From Prinsepia uniflora (taxonomy: Eukaryota > Streptophyta > Magnoliopsida > Rosales > Rosaceae): a DNA stretch of 64,000 nt. The notes beneath the pieces were generated by a model. That model was given only the letters and a program-made list of their open reading frames with translations. It searched no databases and was not told the origin of the DNA. Both the position numbers and the translations under genes were made by a program. Positions 22,840-33,603 of this stretch are shown piece after piece; position 1 is the first letter of the stretch, and every line of letters starts with the position of its first letter. The stretch covers positions 26,881,566-26,945,565 of the forward strand of contig CM064871.1 in assembly GCA_032719365.1 (NCBI GenBank). Direction: 5' to 3'.

Positions 22840-23389
22840 AGGGGATTGGGATGGGTCCTGTCACATGCATCCCTTCCCTTTTGTTTTCAAAGACCCGAAA
22901 CCCATCCCCATCCCATTTTCTTTGATTGGAACCAGTAGTTGGGCTACTTGAGAGAGTGGCTGAGAGTGAGAGAGAAGCAGAGAGGCGACGGAGGACGGCT
23001 GGCACGACGGTGGCCTGAGAAACCCGTGAAAAACCAGGTAACCCGAAACCCATTTAGGTTGGAATTTCTCGGTTTTGATTTTAGGGGTTGAAACCCATTT
23101 TTCTAATCATGTTCATCTTCTCTGCATCCTTGCGAGCGTGTTAGACCAAGAATGAAGGAAAATGGACAAGAGGACGGGTCTGGGTTTGAGTTTGAAAGTG
23201 GACCGTAAGGATTCGAGATTGGTCGTGGACTTTTAGGTAAGTTTTCTATTTTTTGAATCCATGGGTCGATTTCTAGGTAAGAGATGAGCATGATGGTGGA
23301 AAAATGGTGGTAACTAGTTGAGAAATGAAGAAGATAGAATTAGGTCGAGGTCACTGGTCAAATCAACCCGTTACAGTTAAATGGGTCGA

Positions 23390-23925
23390 CCCTTCTGACG
23401 GAAGATGATGATGACATGGCAGTCCACGTCATCACCTGTTAGACTTGTGAGGCCACGTGGACAACCAGATGGTGCCACGTGACGATCTGTCGTAAGGTGT
23501 CAGGCCTAGGTGGCAGATGATGTGGCAGGTCCACGTCAGCGTTGTCAGACCACGTGGGCTAATGAGATGGTGCCACGAGGCGGGTTGTCAGAATGTGTCA
23601 GATGACGTGACAATTGACGTGTCAGGTCCACTTAACGTTGTCAAACCATGTGGACCAATGACATGGTGCCACATGGTGAGCTTTCAGAGTGTGTCAGACG
23701 ACGTGGTAGCTGTTGTGTCAAGTCCAAGTCAGCATTGTCAGCCCACTTGGACCAATGAGGTGGTGCCACGTGGCAGTGTGTCAGGTTGTGAGAGCTGACG
23801 TTTCAGTGACATGTGGCACCAATTCGGGTGTGCCATGTGGCAGGTTGTTAAACTGTCAGATGTGAGAGTTGTCTGGCTGACGTCAGCTGGTGACGTCAGC
23901 GTTGACCAGTGTGATGTCAGCATTG
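23390..23925. promoter_or_regulatory. TGAC/CCACGTGG-rich block of LTR B
   Basis: Repeated units of about 100 bp read roughly ACGTGG, CCAATGA, GTGCCACGTGG, TGTCAGA, GACGTGG. Composition parallels the LTR3/LTR4 block but the sequence is diverged. Function is inferred only. Confidence 0.5.
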
Positions 23926-24776
23926 ACCACCGTTAATTAGCGTGTGTGAACTTTGACCAGCGCGTGAAGCGTGTGGGCATGAATTTTAAGGTTAAACTAG
24001 TCTTGTTCGAAAGGTTTCGACATTCTGAATCCAAGGGTGGTGGTTTCAGGTCGATCAGAGAGCGTTTGATAGGTTATTTAGAGCTTTTATCCTCGGGAAG
24101 CGTGTTTGGGACACGTGTACTATTCTGAGATAGTTAGGGGTCTTTGATATGGACTTGTAAAGGTTGATAGTGATCATTTGATGTGATTTGGACAAGTCCG
24201 GACGTCCCAGAGAGTATGGATTAGCCCTGGAGTGGCTTACAATGCAGCTTGCAAATGCGCAGCTTAGACGGTCTGTGAGTAGACGTTTGATTTATAAATG
24301 TGATGCATGCAAAACTATTTTATATGCTTTATGAACATGATTTGAGATGCCTTGAGTGCATATGATTTAAATATGGTTTATGTTATTGATTGGGCATTTT
24401 AGTAGAAAATGCGATATTGTACGTAGTACGAGATTTATGTTTTATACTATATTTGGGTTTAGGCTGAGTAATCTATGTGCATGTGTTTTAAGTGACTTTT
24501 GATGGTTTCACGGAGAGGCATGTAATCAAGGATTTGACTATCGATTTTGGATGATTTCACGGAGATGCATAAAATTGGTATTCGGGCATGATTCCCAATT
24601 GGGAATCCCCTTTGTCTGCTTGGGATTTGGAAAAAGATTTGAATAACGAAATGGTTTTTAGATTTGGAAATATGTTTTGGACTTGAGTCCCAGTTGAATT
24701 ACGGTTTTACTTAGAGTATAGTCAAATACGAAGAAATAACATCGGGATGTGACCCAGTTCTGATTTATGAAAGACA

Positions 24777-24781
24777 TTTCG
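24777..24781. repeat. TSD TTTCG (left)
   Basis: Matches 28027-28031. Confidence 0.9.
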
Positions 24782-25224
24782 TGTCAGGACCGGTCCCAAA
24801 TCCCCCGGGATTAACGTGGGACCCGCCTGATCCCGTCTGACACGAAGTGTCAGACCAGGGAAAATTCCATCTTTAGCCCTCGCCGGGGCTATCAGAGTGC
24901 GTCAGGATCGTAGGAGGATGGGAGTGATGTCTCGTCTCTGCTACAGCCTGCATCCGCTATCAACCTGAAGGGCATTAAAACATGAAAACTGTGAGTGGAT
25001 AATTTAAACATTTCATTTAAAATCCATTTCGCGTAAAGACATTTATGCCCTTCATAAATACAGATGCATGCATTCAAAAAACGTTTTTCAAATATTCATA
25101 AATTCATTTGTCAAACATATCAAAACCTTTCAAGGGTTCATGCCCGGTCCCCATAAACCGTCATGACCCATAAATCCAATTGGGTCCTCGACCCGAAATC
25201 ACAAACTTACAAATCATAACATGT

Positions 25225-25440
25225 GGGAACTCTCAGCCCAAAACCATTCTCAACATATCACAAACGGGGTCTCTGCCCCAAATCACTTTCACAATTTCAA
25301 ATACGGGGGTCCCCGCCCCAAATTACTTTCTGAAACACAAAACACAGGGTCTCCGCCCTCAAATCTCGTATACGGGGTCGCAGGCCCAAATCACTTTCTA
25401 ATCATAAAACATAGGGTCTCTGCCCTCAAATCACTTTTCC
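25225..25440 (-). repeat. Array of GGGTCTCTGCCC-type palindromes
   Basis: Six or so units of about 40 bp, each with a GGGG/CCCC or GGGT/GCCC pair around a short loop (GGGGTCTCTGCCCC, GGGGTCCCCGCCCC, GGGTCTCCGCCC). Confidence 0.7.
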
Positions 25441-25864
25441 ATAAAATCTCATACGTACCGTCATACGTATAACCCATCCGCGGCACTTCCGAGAAGATGC
25501 CAACTCGGGGCACACAGCCCCTAGGGAACACATCCTTGATATAGTCACGATATCGAATCTATAACCTAGTGTGCACACTACTCGGGGTCTCACTCTGAGT
25601 CTTCTCCCAGGAATCTCCATCTGGGAGGCTCAATCACTAGATCTAGTCCGACCTCTCTCTGTGGATCTAGTCCACACATCTCTCTGAGTCTTTTCCCAGG
25701 ACCACATCATAATAAGTAACCACCACTGCTGGAACGGGATCCCTATGAGGATACCCACTCTGGTCTATGGATCATGACTCTCCAGGTTGACGCTGGAGGA
25801 GACCATATAAACATATGGAGGGTTCATTCATTTCAAGTACTTTCTTTCTTTTCTTAAAATCATA

Positions 25865-26355
25865 TTTCAACTGGGTCTCAAACCCGATTCATCTCAACGG
25901 GATTCCACGAATCCGATTCAAATCCATTTCACAGGCCTCGGCCTAAATCCTCAGTTCAACAGGGTCTCATGCCCGATTCTCATTTCATAAACCGAACTGG
26001 GACTCAAGCCCGATGTTACAATCAACGGGGCCTCAAGCCCGATACAACGACTAACTGGGCCTTAAGCCCGAAACCATAACCCAACAGGACCTCACGTTCG
26101 ATTTCACAACCAACACGGCCTTAAGCCCGATATCTCAACCAAATGGGTCTCAGGCCCGATATTATAAATCAACGGGGCATCAAGCCCGATAGTACCACTA
26201 GCTGGGCCTCAAACCCCGAATCGTAAACCAACTGGACCCTCGGTCCGATCGTATAGCTCAAATGGACCCTAGGTTCGATTCCTCGTCAAATCAAATAGAC
26301 TCCAAGTCCGAGACTTTGTAAATCAAATGGGTCTCACGCCCGAGTTCATGTTTCC
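25865..26355 (-). repeat. Array of ~35-bp units with GGGCCTCAAGCCC palindromes
   Basis: About 14 units follow a CAAC.GGGCCTCAAGCCCGAT pattern. Arms vary together: GGGC/GCCC in most units, GGACC/GGTCC at about 26233, GGACC/GGTTC at about 26263, GACT/AGTC at about 26297, GGAC/GTTC at about 26086. The loop and spacer vary freely. Confidence 0.75.
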
Positions 26356-28026
26356 AAATCCTAAATCCGTTTATTAAACCGTTATTGAAAACACAGTACG
26401 CAAAGGTGCGACATAAAGCCGAAAACCTTGAAAAACGTGCAATTATGTCGATCCTAAGCTACCACAAACAATTGCACTCATGGAAACATAAAATACGTAT
26501 TAAAAGCATTTATAAACATTTATGCATGCATCGAATTCATAAAACAAGTCCACTCACAGACCGTCTGAAGCCGCGTCTCGATACGCGTGCCATAATCGTC
26601 TTCCGGGTCAATCGTTGCCTCCGGGATTCCCGAACCTATCCAAATTAATTTAGAGGGTTACTAACTACTTATATAACACCTCACTAAAGTCCCGTAATTT
26701 TCCGAAATTTCTAACTATTTTAAAATGCGAACCTAAACCTTCGGACGTCCCGAACTATATCGAAACGATGTCAGATTTACACGAAACCAGTCCCAAAATG
26801 TTTGTTACAGCAAATAGATGATTTCGTGTGTTGAACACATCCCCAAAGGACACGTCACGCGCCCGCACGCGCCCCTAGAAGAGGTTGCGCGTAGGCTTCA
26901 CGCGCCCTGCACAGTCTTCTTCTTCCTTGGTCAAACACCCTTACTGGTTGACCGGTCCAGTTGGACCGGTGTGACCGGTTCAGGCTGTTTCCTCCTCCAA
27001 ATCTCGTTCGTTTTTTCCCAATTTAATCCTAAAAATCCTACTTTCTTGTTTTCTATCCATTCCAATTAACCAAACCAATCAAAACCTCCTAAATCGATCC
27101 ATAAAAATCACCCCCACGCTCCCTGTTTTTCCCAGTCACCCTCACGGCTGCCCTGCCGTGAACCAACCTCCAAACTGTCCTAAAAATATCATAGCATCCC
27201 CCTAGTCCTATCCCAAACATCCAAAACAACCTATAACTTCAAAATCGAAATAAGGGGGAAAATGGACCTTACCGGGCAATCGGTTCCTCCCATGCTTTCA
27301 CCGCCGTGTACGGCAGTCCAAACACTCCCAGCCACCGTCCATAGCTCCCTCAGTCTCTCTCTTTCTCTCTGAGTCTCACAGATGATGGTTTGGGGTGCAG
27401 GTTTAGATGTGGGTGGAAGTGAGATCGGGTGGGTTTTTTGGATGAAAGGAAAACAGAAGATGGTCGATGCATGTACGTAAGGGAAGGGCCAGTGGATGGG
27501 TGACACTTGTCACTCATCCATTGGGCCTTGGGATGGAAATCTGGGCCCCACTTAAATCCAAAGGTAATCCGTTTCGTAATTCGTGCAATAGTACTTTCGT
27601 ACTTCCGTGAACCGTAACTTCTCCGTCGAACGTCCAAATTTGATGTGCCGCCTGTCTATGAATTCGTATCGTCCCGATCTACGTAACAGTCTACGGCCCT
27701 CGGCCATTGGACCTTTCGGGTTAAAAGTCAACTTTTGGCCCAAACTACCAAAATACCCTTGAACTTCTGAACGTCATAACTTCCTCCTCGAACGTTGGAA
27801 TCAAGCGTGCCACCTGTCTATGAACTCGTGACGTCACGAACTACGTCACAGTCATCGGTTAAAGTCCATTTGATCGTCCGAATGAAAAATCAATGATTTG
27901 CCCATTCTAGGGGCAAAATCGTCATTTCGCCCGAACGTCCTCTAATCCTCGTCTAATCTCCGATTACCCTTGCTAATTCGTCATTAATCCTTAATTAATC
28001 CCGTTAATTTGGGACGGGTCGTCACA

Positions 28027-28989
28027 TTTCGGGCATGAGACCCAATTTTGGACCTAATAGGTTTCGAGGAATCCTGGATTTATGAAGTATTTCTAGACAT
28101 TATTTTTATAATGGTTTTGTGGAAATTGATTTCATGAAATTATATCCGGGCATAGACTCTATTGAGATGATTTTGGGCTGAGTCCCTACGAGATTTGGCT
28201 ACTGTTTTCACTACAACCATCCTCTTGAGATTAATAGGGTTGAGGGTCTCCAGTAGGAATGTGTTCCCCCAGAGAAGTCCTGGTGATAATGCTTGCCTCT
28301 GAGATGGGATGTGTTCGCCTGGAAAGGTCACAAAGCCTGTTGTCATGCAGCCGAGGGAGGCTCGACTTAGGAGTGATGGTATTATATGATGATCGGTCGG
28401 TGATGTGTTCACGGCGATCTGGAACATCAGCTAGTCGCAGTGACGTGCTCGGATTGGAGCAGTCCTAGAGCTATTGGGCACGCGTTGCTGGGATATTGTG
28501 ACTGATGTTGGATACGAGGATTGGTTATGTTTGTTTTCAATGGGTGTTGTGTGCACAGAGGTTCTCACTGATGCGATATGAGATGTGACAAATGTTTTTA
28601 GATTTGAGAAGCATTTTTCACTGATTATGGATTTGAAAAGCCATATGATTTGAGTTAAAGAAAGTGTTTGTGATAACTTGTTTTCTGATGCATGCAAGTT
28701 TTCAAGTGAAGGGTAGAAATGTCTTTTCGTTAAATGTTTTTATAACTGGTTATTTTTGTCCACTAATAGCTTTTATTTTTATTTTTATACCTTTAGGCTG
28801 ATCACGAATGCGGGCTGTAGCGTAGACCGAGACATCACATACCGCTATGTAACTCTACAGATCCTTGCGTACTCTGGATAACCCTGAGCGGGTTACGGTT
28901 TTATCCCTTGTCTAGCAATTGGTGCCAGCCCGGACTTGGCACATCCCATGATAGTCCAAGGGGATTGGGATAGATCTTAGATCCTATCA
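28027..28989 (+). mobile_element. LTR B, right segment
   Basis: It begins with the right TSD TTTCG (28027-28031) and continues GGGCATGAGACCC. It carries the late-LTR landmarks: GTTCACGGCGAT (28399), TGCATGCAAG (28688), TTTTTGTCCACTAATAG (28754), TTTAGGCTGATCACGAATGCGG (28793). It ends GGGATTGGGATAG...TATCA near 28989, with a slightly decayed terminus (28989-29001 uncertain). No primer-binding site follows, so it is a 3' or solo LTR in the Tat-like host. Confidence 0.72.
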
Positions 28990-29060
28990 TACATTATGTC
29001 AGTTCCCAGTCCTCCAAGCCCTTGGTTAAGGATGGATGCCGAGGAATAGTGGTAATCAGG
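28990..29060 (-). mobile_element. Short host flank of LTR B
   Basis: About 70 bp of unrelated sequence between the LTR B end and the tandem repeats. It is assumed to be the 3' untranslated part of the minus-strand Tat-like element. Confidence 0.35.
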
Positions 29061-29670
29061 CAGCTTATGCGGACCCTCGCACAATGAGGTGGCTGATTGG
29101 CATGTGATATGTCTTCTGACCAACGGAGAACCACTTGGACCATTGTGAGTGTATGTCACTAGGTCGGTTAGCTTGCGTGGATCATTGCACGATGATGTGG
29201 CCTATCAGTCTGGAAGATGTCCTTTAACCAACCGAGAACCACTTGGACCATGGTGAGTGTATGTTACCATGGTCGGTCAGCTTGCACATACCCTCGCATG
29301 ATGAGGTGGACGATCCGCCTAAGAGCTATCCTCTGATCGACCGAGAACCACTTGGACCATGGAGAGTGTATGTCACCATGGTCGGTTAACTTGCGCGGAA
29401 CCTCGCACGATGAGGTGGTCGATTAACCTAGAAGATGCCATGTGACTAACCTAGAACTACTTGGACCATGGTGAATGTATGTCACCATGGTTGGTCAGCT
29501 TGTGTAGACCCTCGCACAATGAGGTGGTTGATCAGCCTGAGAGATGTCCTCTAACTAATCGAGAACCACTTGGACCATGATGAGTGTATGTCACCATAGT
29601 TAGTCAGCTTGCGCAGACTCTCACACGATGAGATGGCTGATCGGCTTGGGAGATGTCCTCAAACTGACCA
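29061..29670. repeat. 109-bp tandem repeat, ~5.6 copies
   Basis: The landmark GAACCACTTGGACCA begins at 29128, 29236, 29345, (GAACTACTTGG) 29454 and 29563. Each unit also carries CGCACGATGAGGTGG and ATGTCACCATGGTCGGTCAG. Copies differ at a minority of positions. Tandem repeats next to extra ORFs are a known habit of Tat-lineage gypsy elements. Confidence 0.9.
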
Positions 29671-30340
29671 GATGGGATGATGTATAAGCCTTCAGGGATG
29701 CCTTTCACATTTTTGATTCAGTGGTGATGAGGCTAGTTAGGGAGAAGGATATACCGAGTGATCCTTTAGAGTCCTGGACGACCTTTCACCTAGATGTGTT
29801 TACGCATGGGGTTGTCTTGCTATTGTACCCTTGGATTCAGGAGATGGTGGCTCATGTATGAATGGTGAGCCAATGTGGGACCACTTGAATTGTTTATTAT
29901 ACCAATTTCGGGGAAATAAGATTGGGTGGGTCGATATTGAGGCTAATGATAGGAAGGCTAAGGGGCCCTTCATCTAGGACATACCGACTTCTCAAAAGGC
30001 TTGGAAGCATCGGTTTGTGTTTGTGACTTGAGAGTGGGAGGGTTCTCACTTAACTGAGAGACGACGTAGGATACTGAGGATCTACCAGTTCAAAGGTGTG
30101 GTCGTGGGTCTTATATCTTGCTCGGTTAGTCGAGGTTGGTTAGGGTGTCAGATTTTTATTTGAATGTCATTGCTAATGTACTTTTGTTTCTTTGCAGAGG
30201 GCCTCAAGTGTCTCAACCTGATTGATAAAGAAAAGGCCGGCTGCCTCGAACTATTTGAGAAGCTAGGCCGATCAGAGAAAGTCAAGATTACTTTCGTCTA
30301 CCGAGTAACCTTATGAGGGTCGGCCTATTGCCTGAACTAT

Positions 30341-30459
30341 GTAAGTTTCATAGCCATTGTGGCATTCGGTCTTGTCGAGTTGTTGCTTTTGTTTTTGTTT
30401 TGGTTGAAGTTACTGATGTTGTGTCGTTCGATCAACTTATCTGGATTACATATTCGCAG
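30341..30459 (+). other. Putative GT-AG intron in the antisense ORF
   Basis: GTAAGTTTCATAG donor, T-rich body, TATTCGCAG acceptor, 119 bp. It separates two stretches with coding character. Confidence 0.55.
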
Positions 30460-30584
30460 TAGCCGAGCAGTGCATGAAAAGAATGGCCAAGATTCAAGAA
30501 ATCATGAAGCAGGCAAAGGCCAAGGTGCAAGCTCAGAAGGCAGGGGCCTCGGCCAAAGTAGACTATCGCTAGCCCGTAAAGGGT

Positions 30585-30589
30585 AAGGT
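30585..30589. repeat. TSD AAGGT (left)
   Basis: Matches 39000-39004. Excising 30590-39004 restores GTAAAGGGTAAGGTCGCAG. Confidence 0.92.
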
Positions 30590-33588
30590 TGTAACAACCC
30601 GTCCCGAGTTTACGGGATTAATTAAAGACTAATTGAGGATTATTGGGACTAATCGTGGATTAGTCGAGGATTGTTCGGATGGTTGGTGTAAAATGACGAT
30701 TTTGCCCCTCATAATGGGTAAAAGGTTTACTTTTGATCGGGAGGTCATATGCACGAGGACTAAGGACTGTTACGTAGATCGGGATGTCACGAGTACGTAG
30801 ACAGGCGGCACGTCGAAATCAAACATCGTACGAGAAAGTTACCGGTCTAGAATAATTTGGGGTACTATGGCATGATTTCCGAGGCATGGGACATTTGTCT
30901 CTTTGTGGGCCCAGATATTTGTGGTTAGGCCCAATCAATGAGTGTTAAGTGTCACTCATCCATTGTTTCCTTCCCACATACATGCATATCCCATTCCCCC
31001 CCTCCGTTTCATCCATCATTCTCACCTGAAACCCAAACACCAAACACACCCCTACCATCATCCTCTCTGCTTCATCTGTGAGAGGAAGAGAGGCTGAGGG
31101 TGGCTGAGAGACCAGAAGACGCCGAGGAGCCAGGCAGGACTGTCGTGGACGGCGAAGGAATGCCCAGAACCTAGGTAACCTGAAAACCCACTTTCGACCC
31201 AAAAATGGGAAACCTGATTTGGAGGTTTGTTGAAGGTTTGGGTTGATCCTAATGTGTTCTAGGGACCAAGAAGACTCAGTAGGAATGGATTTCGAGGGAA
31301 GTGGTGGCAAGAGTCGATGGGAAATCAAAGGGGAAGTTCACGGCCACTATTCATCGATTCAAGGTGAGTTTCTAGTATGTTTTTCCTATTTTTAATTAGA
31401 TAAGGAGGTTTCTGGGGATTGGACGAGCAGTTAGGAATAACTGGGGATGAATTTGCACTTGAAATGAGGGATTTGGAACCGAGTCGGGTCGCGGGTCTGG
31501 GTGACCCGTTATAGAGATCTGGCGAGAGGTTGAAGAAGATGGCGTTATCAGGTGACCTCATCACCTGTCAGATGTCAGGCCAGGTGTCCTAGTCACGGGT
31601 CAACACTTGTCACTGTTAGTACCCAGTCAGTACTGACATGTTAGTGACGTGGACCAATCAGATTATGCCACGTGTCACTAACATGTCATACACGTGGACC
31701 AATCGACTGCTAACACGTGGCACCTATCAGGTCCGACATGTGTCAGACTTGACAGCTGCCAAGATGACATCATGTTGACGTCAGCGATGATGTCAGGGTG
31801 GATCGTTGACCGCTGACGTTAGCAGTTGACTTTTGACCAGCGTTGACTACATCTTTGACCTGTACATGGGGGCACATGGACACGACTTGAGGTTTCGACG
31901 ATCTGGATCTAATGGTAGTGGTTTCGGTTGATCGGATATCATAAGGTTGGTCAAATTGAAGTTTTTAGCCAGAAATTGTATAGATGGTTAGTGACCTTTG
32001 AGTGTGATTTGAACATGTTCCGATGACCCGCAGAGGTTGGATTAGCCCAGAGAGGCTCATGACACGATTATCCAGCCGCAGTAAGGACGGTCTGTGAATG
32101 GACATTGCTTTCTAAATATGATGCATGCATAACTATTTTATATGTTTTAAATACATGATTTGAGATTCCTTGAGTGCATATGTTTGTGGGGTTTTGGTAA
32201 TTTCATATAAATATGGTATTGCACGTATTTCGAGGATTTATGGGTTGTGTTATACTTTGGGCTAATGCAATATTTTTATACGTACTTGTGTTTCAAACGA
32301 TTTGGAAAAAGAAAGGATTTCGGATTTTGGAAATATCATTCCGAGTTTGGGGCCCCGTTGATTTATAAAATATCTTGCCAGAGGTCCAGTTGGTTTGTGG
32401 TATCAAGCATAAGGCCCAATTGGTTATGATATTGGGCATGAGTCATAATTGTGGTTAACGTAAATGATATGTGGAAATGATTTATGAAAGTTATACTTCG
32501 GGCATGAGATCCAGTTGTGGATTTATGATGGTTTTATGGAAACGGTGTGGATGAAACTACATTCCAGGCATGGACCCCTTTGAAAGGTTTTGGAGATGAT
32601 TTGCGAAATGTTTTCCATATACCATCCTTATGTGTGGATTGTCTCCTTCAGACTAATTGGTACCCTGGAGTAGCCACGGCGCATTGCCTGAGAGGGGTCG
32701 CTCTACGGAGAGATCGTATAAAAGCTAACGTAGAGAGGCTCAAGATCAGGATTACTATAGACATCTAGGATGTCATATCCCGGGCAAGGATTCTGGAACA
32801 ACATACCACTATGGTACCACCGGACACTAGTGGACCCAGGGGTTTACTAGGAATTGAGACATCCGAGAAGCACGCGTAGCTTAGAGACCGTGATAGTATT
32901 GATTAGGCATCTGGGATGCCAAGGATTGGTTAAACTGTATTTCAATGGATTGGTTTTTTGGTATTTTATGGATTTGGGCTAAGTTCCCACGTGATTGGTT
33001 TTGGGCTGAGTTCCCCATGGAGTTGGACAATGACCCATATACTTTGAATTTATGGTTTTGGGCTAAGGCCCTCATAAAATGAGGAAGGAAATGGAGTGAG
33101 TTTTAGGTTTTGCTCGAGCTCCCGATGTGTTATCGGAGAGTGTTGTGGTTGCCACGTCTAGGGGAGGTATTCCCTACCCTATGTCGGCTTAGTGATCTTC
33201 TCAGCACTCGTGGATAGGTATACTTGTGAAAGCTGAGTTGGGGAGTGATATGACAAGAGAAGGGTTCAAAGAGGGTGTAAAGCCTTATTCCCATCATTCA
33301 CGTCATTAGCTGAGAACGAGCTAGTGTCGATCCACCGTGGATCGAGATGATGGAGAAAATCGTGTTGGCCGCTGATCGAGTTAACCGAGGAAATCAAGAA
33401 TAAGAGGGATGATGAGGTTAAGATAATACGAGACAAAGGTTAGATATGAGAAGGAGTCCTGAGGTTGGATTCACTCACACTTGGTGAGTGTCAGTGACTG
33501 TCAGATAGAGAGTATCCCCGTGTTTATTGATGTTGACGTCAGGTAGGGAGTATCCCCATGATTTTTGATGTTGACGGTAAGTGGAGTA
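30590..33588 (+). mobile_element. 5' LTR of element C with a replaced right end
   Basis: It starts TGTAACAACCCGTCCC and follows the usual LTR order to about 33065: head repeats, CT-rich part, TGAC/ACGTGG block 31555-31800, CTGTGAATGGAC near 32092, GGGCATGAG palindromes. From there to 33588 it does not match the 3' LTR: TGCATGCATG, GTCCACTCAC and the TGTCA end are all absent, and a different 520-bp sequence leads to the primer site. Confidence 0.75.
33065..33588 (+). other. Unexplained 520-bp segment at the 5' LTR end of element C
   Basis: It includes two GAGTATCCCC...TTGATGTTGACG units (about 33508-33585). I see no homology to the other LTRs or to any coding family. It may be a captured or recombined piece. 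Confidence 0.5.
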
Positions 33589-33591
33589 TTG

Positions 33592-33603
33592 TGGTATCAG
33601 AGC
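33592..33603 (+). other. Primer-binding site of element C
   Basis: TGGTATCAGAGC, followed by CAGTGGTGTGCGTG as in other copies. Confidence 0.9.

Larger units (their letters stand above)
19423..22863 (+). mobile_element. LTR4, right end of the tandem array
   Basis: TGTAACGACCC to GTCCTGTCA, 3441 bp, preceded by a polypurine tract and not followed by a primer-binding site, so it is the outer 3' LTR. It has the TGACGTCA block (20565-20934) with an extra TGATGTCA unit, the CGCG hairpin (20943-20974), CTGTGAGTGGAC (21296-21307), GTCCACTCACAG (22629-22640) and the terminal hairpin (22773-22793). It has a short deletion near 22305 and an 18-base G run at 22822. Confidence 0.93.
22864..24781 (+). 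mobile_element. LTR B, left segment (its own head lies outside the window)
   Basis: It starts abruptly after LTR4 with CATGCATCCC, a position about 400 bp into related LTRs (compare CATACATGCATATCCC at about 30977 and 58542). It then shows the usual LTR order: CT-rich part, a TGAC/ACGTGG-rich block (about 23390-23925), a GCGTGAAGCGTG remnant (23961), CTGTGAGTAGAC (about 24274), and TTTCACGGAGA palindromes (about 24507 and 24551). It stops at the minus-strand solo LTR. The simplest reading is that the whole tandem array inserted into LTR B at CATGC. Confidence 0.75.
24782..28026 (-). mobile_element. Minus-strand solo LTR inside LTR B
   Basis: On the plus strand it begins TGTCAGGACC and ends GGGACGGGTCGTCACA. 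Read on the minus strand it is TGTGACGACCCGTCCC to GGTCCTGACA, 3245 bp. TTTCG flanks both sides. Removing it joins ATTTCG to GGGCATGAGACCC, the continuous LTR B text. The terminal hairpin is at 24837-24860, and the GTCCACTCACAG/CTGTGAGTGGA pair is near 26549 and 24985. It carries two palindrome arrays. Confidence 0.94.
29700..30589 (+). pseudogene. Antisense extra ORF of the Tat-like element, N-terminal part (decayed)
   Basis: Conceptual translation shows SWTTFHLDVFTHG, then LLYPWIQEM, then GWVDIEANDRKAKGPFI, then KAWKHRFVFVT, with in-frame stops between and within these pieces. The order FxHGxxLxLxPxxQ, then G-W, then GWKxRFFFV-like is what I know from plant transposon-like or Tat additional-ORF proteins of unknown function. 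Splice signals are visible: an acceptor TTTGCAG ending 30197 before LKCLNLIDKEKAGCLELFEK, and a GT-AG intron at 30341-30459. The last exon, CMKRMAKIQEIMKQAKAKVQ, is helical. It is interrupted at 30590 by the LARD element and resumes at 39000. The assignment to a Tat antisense ORF is moderate; a captured host gene is the alternative. Confidence 0.55.

Noticed and set aside
24782..28026. Host promoter or gene candidate on the minus strand
   Set aside because: The exact LTR ends and the TTTCG target duplication show it is a solo LTR.
29061..29670. CRISPR-like array of evenly spaced repeats
   Set aside because: The 109-bp units are contiguous, with no unique spacers, in a plant nuclear transposon context.
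33480..33590. Possible second LTR end (TGTCAG) in front of the element C primer site
   Set aside because: TGTCAGATAG near 33496 is not adjacent to the primer site, and the base spacing does not fit the 3-nt rule seen in all other copies.
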